Assembly (NCBI RefSeq): GCF_900111255.1
Contig: NZ_FOGP01000001.1
Span: 564,016 to 628,015 of the forward strand
Length of the DNA: 64,000 nucleotides
Reading direction: 5' to 3'
DNA from: Parafannyhessea umbonata
GTDB taxonomy: Bacteria; Actinomycetota; Coriobacteriia; Coriobacteriales; Atopobiaceae
In this document: positions 59,223-64,000 of the stretch, piece after piece
Numbering within the stretch: the first letter of the stretch is position 1
Layout: the number at the start of each line of letters is the position of its first letter
Position numbers and translations under genes: made by a program
The notes under the pieces: model-generated
What the model was told of the DNA's origin: nothing
What the model saw: only the letters and a program-made list of their open reading frames with translations
Databases searched by the model: none

Positions 59223-59429
59223 GGCGTTAATTCATTGCATTCTCTAATAATGCGCTTACTGGTCATTTACCTGCGGTTTTATATTTCTACCTCGCGCTTG
59301 GCGGTTCGTTATGCTGGCAATTATCTTTGTCGATCTAATATTTATGCCTGTCTACCTGCGGAAATCCATTGTAAAGTATTTGAAGCCCTGAGAGCCTGTA
59401 TTTAGCCCTAGAATTTTGAAAATGGGTAT

Positions 59430-60263
59430 TTATACGTGGTATTTGAAACCCGAATCGAGCCTAAAATCGAGCGCTGCTTCGATTCTAGCCATTGTCCTTA
59501 GCGTCATGTTCTGCTTTCCATTAATGATGAGCGATATCTGGCCGATTCCAATCCCCGTGGCGAACGACAACTCGTTTTGATTCATGCCCAGCTCTTTCAT
59601 TCGAGCCCTGATTGAGTCCGATATTGCTATCTTGTGCTCCCATTCCAGCAGCAGTGCCCTACTTGCAATCACCTTATGACTCTGCCGCTTTGAAAGTTTT
59701 GCATTCTCTATCGCTATTCGGGCCGTCTTTATCACGTTTTCGGTTTGCCGAATGAGATTCTCCCATTCCTTGTCTCCGAGGTTCTGTCGGGCCTTATCGC
59801 TTTCTAGGGTCTCGACCTCACTCTTCAGCTTCTCAATGCTTGCGCTAATGAGATCATTCTTCTCGGGCTTTGTCTTACTGGTACGATTGCCCTCGTTCTC
59901 TTCCGTCGTGTCAATCGAATTTTCTGTTTCATTAGCTATTTCTGCTCTAACGGAAATTTCGGCTATATCACAATTACATTCCTTCTCACTGGTTTTCTCG
60001 ACGGAGGCGTTCGTATCATCGCCTATCCTCATGTCAGTCTGTGCCTGCTCCCGACTATCGTCTTTTGTCGTAGTATCAACCGCTTCTTCGGTGCGCGTTG
60101 GCGCGCCCTCCCTGCTGTCTGATTGACCTGTGTGCTGTTTGGTGAAAACCGCGTCTTGTGATAATCCCAAATGTGGCGTAGTCTCCTTTGACTGTGTTGC
60201 AGACATTTTGTCAGACGTTCTCTCGTTCATTTGGGTCTCCCATCCACTAGCTGAGAAGGACAT
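59430..60263 (-). CDS. XRE-family HTH protein with long disordered N-terminal region
   Basis: 277 residues. Residues 1-130 are Ser/Thr/Glu/Asp-rich without structure. Residues 130-210 are helical (IEKLKSEVETLESDKARQN, LIRQTENVIKTARIAIENA). Residues 215-270 are a helix-turn-helix of XRE type: IRARMKELGMNQNELSFATG then IGIGQISLIINGKQNMTLRT, close to HigA/antitoxin-like repressors. It is unusual that the DNA-binding domain is last and preceded by a long acidic tail. Start could also be ATG 60230 (GGAGA before it). Codon use is AT-rich relative to the core. No toxin partner is seen next to it. Confidence 0.72.
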   Translation of the reverse strand: MSFSASGWETQMNERTSDKMSATQSKETTPHLGLSQDAVFTKQHTGQSDSREGAPTRTEEAVDTTTKDDSREQAQTDMRIGDDTNASVEKTSEKECNCDIAEISVRAEIANETENSIDTTEENEGNRTSKTKPEKNDLISASIEKLKSEVETLESDKARQNLGDKEWENLIRQTENVIKTARIAIENAKLSKRQSHKVIASRALLLEWEHKIAISDSIRARMKELGMNQNELSFATGIGIGQISLIINGKQNMTLRTMARIEAALDFRLDSGFKYHV

Positions 60264-61345
60264 GGTGCCGTAGCTCCTGGTTGTATTTTCACAGCTAATT
60301 GAGCCACTGATGGCTCATCATTCAATCGTCCTGGTCTGACTCCCTGGCCTTCCATGACTGACGGATTGTCGATTCGACTGTAGGTTTTGGTTTTGGCTTA
60401 CAAATATAGATCGCTATTTCTCAATTTTTGTTATAACAGATTTTTGTTTAAACGTAACGCCCATCCTCTCCTGGGGTGGTTTAATGGTTGGTCTATGCTG
60501 ACCTTTGGTCATTCTGTTGTTGGAATCATTTGTGATGGTCGAATCCGTGGTTCAATATCATTATTCGCATTGATGAATGATTAGTTCAATTGAACATCGC
60601 AGGTCAGGAAGGTCATATGAGTCCAGATATTTCTGGCGACTATTATCATTTGACCAATGGTGATGACGAATGGGGTCAATTGCTTATCGCACGACATCAT
60701 CTCTGCATACCGGTTGTCTGATGCCCCTCTCCGTATATACCTTTTCGACATGGCCTTTTGCCTTGGTGGCGAGAGTGCTTTTTTGATATTGCTTGGGTGA
60801 TGTTATTTGCTACGAGAGAGTCTAGAGATCTGCCAGCTCTCTCATCGTTGCTTTGCGATCGTTTCCGGCGAGTCCCTGAGAGCCGATATTTGGCATTAAA
60901 AATTCTTCTTTGGGCTTCTGCACCTTGCGCATACATAGCATTTTTTCTCAGTCGCATTTATGGCGCAGCTTAACGGGGTGCTTGCATTTGATTATGGTAT
61001 GCCTGAGCCAACAAGGCCCGCTACAGGACTTCTATCCTAGTCTGGCTTTTCCTCCTCTCCCCCTAATCGATCTCTGCTTCTCTAGGACGAAGTGTCATCT
61101 TGTCTTGCATTTCACATTGCTAGCAAAGCGTAAGGATGCGATAAATCGTGCTAGCAGACTAACAATTTCACCTACTTTCGATTGGTTACTGTCCGCGAAC
61201 AGCTGAAATACCATCCGTCCAATGACGTGTGAAGGTGTTCTGCAGCTGCTACCTGCTATAAGTAGCCGAATATAGCTTGATTTTCTAGCTGTAGCCGATA
61301 TATTTGATTTACAGGTCAATGATTGTGTCTATTAAGGTGGTTGCC
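60264..61345. other. AT-rich gene-poor region
   Basis: About 1.1 kb between the XRE gene and the coiled-coil gene. It contains GTTATAACAG at 60428, the perfect palindrome GTTCAATTGAAC (60584-60595), and the split reading frame described separately. Otherwise no good coding signal; the frames present lack ribosome-binding sites. Confidence 0.5.
60617..60973 (+). pseudogene. possible small membrane-protein gene interrupted by in-frame TGA
   Basis: GGAAGGTCAT precedes ATG 60617, which opens MSPDISGDYYHLTNGDDEW and continues to TGA at 60719-60721. The same frame then continues, without another stop, through a hydrophobic stretch (YLALKILLWASAPCAYIAFF) to TAA at 60973. If one codon were read through, it would encode a 118-residue protein ending in one membrane helix. 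Single nonsense mutation in a decaying gene is the simplest view; composition is not strongly protein-like. Confidence 0.3.
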
Positions 61346-62422
61346 ATGTCAGACAAAGTGAAACAGGCGAACTTTCGTCTTCCGCTGCAATACGTCGACA
61401 TGATCGATAAGTATTCTTCTGACAATGGCGTCACCAAAGCCGTGGCGATTGAGCATGCGCTGGATGCTCTCTACTCGTCAGGTCTTAACTCTTCTGCCGA
61501 TGTCGAAGACACTTCCCGGAAGATTTCAGAGCTTGAGGAGAAGCTGCGTGACGCCCTTACGACAAAAGACTCTCTGGAGAAGGAAAAGAGGGGCCTTCAG
61601 AAGCTGATTGACGAGGCTGGCTCAGCTGATGACTCCGAGCTCCGTGACGCACTGAGGCGCGCAGAGGATGCTGAGGCCGCACGTGATGACGCGGAGTCTC
61701 GCGCACGCTTCGCAATGGAGGAGAAGGATGCCTCCCTGGCTGAACTCAACAAAGCCAAGGGTGACCTGAGTGATGCCTTGAGTCGACTTGATGACCTGGA
61801 GAAGGCACTTCAAGAAGCCGAGGCTAAGGTAACAAAACTTGAACGTGAGTTGGATGAGGCAAAAAAGGCAGGGGATTGCGAGCGCGAGCTTGAACAAGCA
61901 CAAAAGGAGCTTGCTGATCTTCGCAGGGCTCTTGCTGACAACGAGAGCGCGCGTGCTGAGCTTGAAAGGAAGCTTCGGTTGGCCGCGGAGGATTCTTCTT
62001 CCAAAGACGAGCGAATATCTTCTCTTAAAGATCAGCTGTCTGCGGCAAATGCCACAACGGCGGCAGCCAAGGCTACAGCCGAGAGCGTTAAGGCTATAGC
62101 GCTTGACCCTGACGTTCCGTCTGACGAGAATTCCCAGCGTGCGCTTACAATGCTCAACATGCTAACTGAGGTTATGGGTGCATTTCAGCAACAGGTTGCT
62201 GATGCCCGAGCGATTGGCGAACAAGAGGGTAGGGCGGCCGTCAAGAACGAGATGGACGTCATGGTCAAGAAGGCCCACAATGAGGGATATGAAGAGGCTC
62301 TCGAGTATATCGACTCAAGAGTTACCGACGCGCATTCCTTAGGTGCCCGCGAGGAGAGAGCAAAGATTGCGAACATGAGGTTCTTCCAGAGACTTCATTA
62401 TCTTCGCGTTCATGTCGCCTAG
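61346..62422 (+). CDS. ribbon-helix-helix / long coiled-coil protein
   Basis: 358 residues, not matching any family I know by name. Residues 1-45 look like a ribbon-helix-helix DNA-binding unit: KVKQANFRLPLQYVDMIDKY then VTKAVAIEHALDALYSSGL. Residues 60-250 are an almost uninterrupted heptad coil (EELEKLRDALTTKDSLEKEK-like repeats, rich in Glu/Lys/Ala/Leu). Residues 265-358 form a second helical domain (ALTMLNMLTEVMGAFQQQ ... KKAHNEGYEEALEYIDSR). ATG 61346 follows AAGGTGG. A terminator follows directly. It could organise DNA, partition a replicon or regulate the adjacent surface-protein gene; these are guesses. Confidence 0.75.
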   Translation: MSDKVKQANFRLPLQYVDMIDKYSSDNGVTKAVAIEHALDALYSSGLNSSADVEDTSRKISELEEKLRDALTTKDSLEKEKRGLQKLIDEAGSADDSELRDALRRAEDAEAARDDAESRARFAMEEKDASLAELNKAKGDLSDALSRLDDLEKALQEAEAKVTKLERELDEAKKAGDCERELEQAQKELADLRRALADNESARAELERKLRLAAEDSSSKDERISSLKDQLSAANATTAAAKATAESVKAIALDPDVPSDENSQRALTMLNMLTEVMGAFQQQVADARAIGEQEGRAAVKNEMDVMVKKAHNEGYEEALEYIDSRVTDAHSLGAREERAKIANMRFFQRLHYLRVHVA

Positions 62423-62445
62423 AATTCTTTTTCAGCCATTAAATT

Positions 62446-62479
62446 GGTCGTCTGGTCTTTTGGTCAGACGATCTTTTTT
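62446..62479 (+). terminator. rho-independent terminator after the coiled-coil gene
   Basis: GGTCGTCTG and CAGACGATC (one G-T pair) make a 9-bp stem, followed by TTTTTT. It begins 24 bp after the stop. Confidence 0.9.
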
Positions 62480-62861
62480 GTTGTTGAAGTATGTAGGTAG
62501 CTTATGCTCCGCTAGGTGTGGACGGGCGTTATTTTGGGGTGAGTGGATGACCTGCAGATTTTTTTATGCAGCAACTATTTCAATTACCACAAGCTACCTG
62601 CCATTTCTTACTTTTCTCTCAAAACGAGCTGAATGCAAATTAAAAAGCAGCTGTAAGAATGCTGTTAGTTTGATAACATTACTATGATTAGTATTACGAT
62701 ATGTGTGTAAATGTGTAACATTCGCCTTCGATCCTCGAGGGCAAAGCCACAGAAACGCAGCCTATTCGCTCCATCAACGTGACCACAGCTTCCGGTTTGG
62801 TCCTTTGAACCGGATTCGTAAAGCGCTCGACGATGTTCGAGCCGATTAGGGAGTTACGGTT
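62480..62861. promoter_or_regulatory. AT-rich promoter region and structured leader of the surface-protein gene
   Basis: The first 230 bp are AT-rich and probably carry the promoter (TTGATA at 62669, TATGAT near 62683). From about 62725 base composition rises, and two perfect hairpins occur: TCCGGTT/AACCGGA (62791-62814) and GCTCGA/TCGAGC (62825-62842), the second ending just before the AGGGAG ribosome-binding site. This suggests a folded 5' leader that could control translation. Confidence 0.5.
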
Positions 62862-64000
62862 ATGGGTAAGCAGCAGATTGCCATGAACGGGTCGCTCGCC
62901 ATCAACGGCTACAGCTTCAACGCCCAGGCAAAGGCATGCACAATGGACTTAAGGGGACAGGGTGTCACCACCCTTATGCGTATTTTCGCTGCTGCGCTTG
63001 TTGTTCTTACCCTTCTTGTTATTAATCCTCTTGCTGCTTTTGCTGATGAGGCGGCTGGGTCCGCTGACGGATCTGTGGCTCCGACCGAGCAGCAGGTGAT
63101 AGCTAGCAATGATGCTAGCTATCAGCAATCAGATAGCGGTTATACTTCTGAACCCCCAACTACTCAAATAGCACTGCAAGGTAGCTATTCGGCTCCGGAG
63201 CCCTCAGCTAGCTATCCAGCTAGCAATAGTCCAACAGAAGCTAGCGCTCAAGTCGACACTGCTAGCACAGCGACCCCCGAATCTGACAATTCGGGGGTCG
63301 CTTCATCTTCTGAAGGAGAAGAAGGCGAGAATTCTGACGATTCTGACCCAGCAATAGCTAATGCTTCTACCAATTCTTACGCTAATGCTAGCGCTGATAG
63401 CAACGATACGACGGTCGAATCTTCGGGTTCGACCGTCGCTGCTCCCGGCACCTCGAGCGATGCTAGCACCATCAATCACATTGATAGCAATGCCGGCTCT
63501 TCTCATGGCAATGTGACTGCTGGTGCCAGCGACAACGTCTCTGCTAGCGGCCAGCTTTCACAGTCTCCTGTAACTGATTCTGTGGTTGATAGCAATGCTG
63601 CTACCAGTGACTATGCTTCTATTGCTAGCACTGTTGCCCATGCGACTTCTTCTGGTGCTATCCTCAATCGTGCGGATGGTGCCATCACCCTCCACCTCCT
63701 CAACAACGGCTACTCCGTCTTCGACTCCTCCGAGGCGTACATCGGCGGCGACGGCGTCAGCGACTTCACCGTCACCGTCACCGCCGCCGACGGCGCCCTG
63801 CCCATGTTCTACAGGAACCAGTTCTCCGCCAGCGGCTGGACGAACGATGACCTCACCAACGAGGGGGTCGTCATCCTGCCCGGCGACGACTCCATGCCCA
63901 TCCAGGACCTCATCGACGCCGGGGTGACCGACCTCTACGTTGAGTGGACCTCCGTCCCGGTCGGCGTCTACTACCAGTCCAACAGGTCCGCGGGCTTCAT
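62862..64000 (+). CDS. large secreted surface protein, N-terminal part
   Basis: The frame runs off the right edge with 379 codons seen. A signal peptide: 39-residue n-region, then MRIFAAALVVLTLLVINPLA and a cleavage site near AFADEA at about residue 62. Residues 65-270 are a Ser/Ala/Thr/Asn/Asp-rich low-complexity linker without cysteine. From about residue 270 a folded, repeat-like adhesin domain starts (AITLHLLNNGYSVFDSSEAY, DFTVTVTAADG), like the Coriobacteriia cell-wall proteins with beta-domains. The linker uses GCTAGC (Ala-Ser) ten times and AT-rich codons; the domain afterwards uses GCC/TCC/CTC. Start is ATG 62862 with AGGGAG. An LPXTG end would lie beyond the window. Confidence 0.82.
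   Translation, partial: MGKQQIAMNGSLAINGYSFNAQAKACTMDLRGQGVTTLMRIFAAALVVLTLLVINPLAAFADEAAGSADGSVAPTEQQVIASNDASYQQSDSGYTSEPPTTQIALQGSYSAPEPSASYPASNSPTEASAQVDTASTATPESDNSGVASSSEGEEGENSDDSDPAIANASTNSYANASADSNDTTVESSGSTVAAPGTSSDASTINHIDSNAGSSHGNVTAGASDNVSASGQLSQSPVTDSVVDSNAATSDYASIASTVAHATSSGAILNRADGAITLHLLNNGYSVFDSSEAYIGGDGVSDFTVTVTAADGALPMFYRNQFSASGWTNDDLTNEGVVILPGDDSMPIQDLIDAGVTDLYVEWTSVPVGVYYQSNRSAGF
63269..63302 (+). repeat. 14-bp perfect hairpin in the surface-protein linker
   Basis: AGCGACCCCCGAAT, loop CTGACA, ATTCGGGGGTCGCT. Like a terminator stem, but placed in the coding frame and not followed by a T-run. Confidence 0.85.
63409..63438 (+). repeat. 11-bp perfect hairpin in the surface-protein linker
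   Basis: CGACGGTCGAA, loop TCTTCGGG, TTCGACCGTCG, second such structure in the same low-complexity region, 107 bp after the first. Confidence 0.85.

Larger units (their letters stand above)
63102..63629 (+). repeat. ten in-frame GCTAGC hexamers in the linker of the surface protein
   Basis: Copies at 63102, 63114, 63207, 63219, 63240, 63261, 63387, 63462, 63543 and 63624, every one in the reading frame and coding Ala-Ser. GATAGCAA (Asp-Ser) recurs three times in the same stretch (63396, 63483 and 63589). None occurs in the following high-GC domain. Confidence 0.9.

Noticed and set aside
59142..59405. 87-codon plus-strand frame after ffh
   Set aside because: It runs through the 19-bp hairpin, has no ribosome-binding site and unnatural Cys/Tyr/Leu composition.
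60719..60721. selenocysteine codon in the split frame
   Set aside because: No SECIS-like stem-loop at the right distance after TGA and no selenoprotein homology recognised; a nonsense mutation is simpler.
62725..62860. cyclic-di-GMP riboswitch before the surface protein
   Set aside because: Only a short string resembles the family core; paired regions required for GEMM-I could not be drawn, so not listed as an RNA feature.
63102..63629. CRISPR-like array from the regular GCTAGC spacing
   Set aside because: Repeats are only 6 bp, all in frame within a protein-coding gene, and intervals vary from 12 to 126 bp.

Overview
The window is high-GC chromosomal DNA that I read as an actinobacterium of class Coriobacteriia, probably Olsenella or a relative. 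This rests on gene content and style rather than a database search. The actinobacterial order coaD, coiled-coil gene, yceD, rpmF is joined to the plsX-acpP-rnc-smc-ftsY-ffh order. GTG and TTG starts are frequent, and there are a single-chain iron-sulfur serine dehydratase, a PepC peptidase, tandem YhgE/Pip proteins and a HAD-thiamine pyrophosphokinase fusion.

Layout. 1-12766 is an exopolysaccharide locus: a truncated first gene, an NAD-dependent sugar epimerase, a hexapeptide acyltransferase, four glycosyltransferases, UDP-GlcNAc 2-epimerase, a Wzx-type flippase, and three separate polytopic proteins of Wzy/ligase type. It ends in a gene-poor stretch of about 0.9 kb. 13705-14519 carries a glucose-type PTS EIIA and an HPr-like protein with aspartate at position 46, behind a perfect 17-bp operator-like palindrome. 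14650-24097 is housekeeping: YigZ, PepC, CCA-adding enzyme, a Gln-Glu-Glu tRNA operon, a YbhN-type flippase, serine dehydratase and GltX. 24240-30385 holds two overlapping YhgE/Pip genes and a divergent TetR regulator with a long N-terminal extension.

30532-43062 begins with metK behind an S-box SAM riboswitch and terminator. It continues through glycerol dehydrogenase, a Tat-lipoprotein dipeptidase, the priA-def-fmt-rsmB run, an FmdB zinc ribbon, the HAD-TPK fusion and rpmB. 43422-58647 is a dense co-directional core: Asp23, FakA, RecG, RsmD, CoaD, a SepIVA-position coiled-coil protein, YceD, L32, PlsX, ACP, RNase III, SMC, FtsY and Ffh. Formyl-methionine handling (def, fmt), SRP targeting (ftsY, ffh) and phospholipid/fatty-acid supply (fakA, plsX, acpP) are each clustered.

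From 58648 to the end the character changes. The DNA is AT-richer and gene-poor, with palindromes, direct repeats and a 19-bp hairpin. It encodes an XRE protein with a disordered N-terminus, a ribbon-helix-helix/coiled-coil protein, and the start of a large secreted surface protein. The Ser/Ala-rich region of that surface protein is written in a codon dialect (ten in-frame GCTAGC hexamers) that switches abruptly to high-GC codons. This tail is the most unusual part of the window. I found no CRISPR array, insertion sequence or recognisable defence system.
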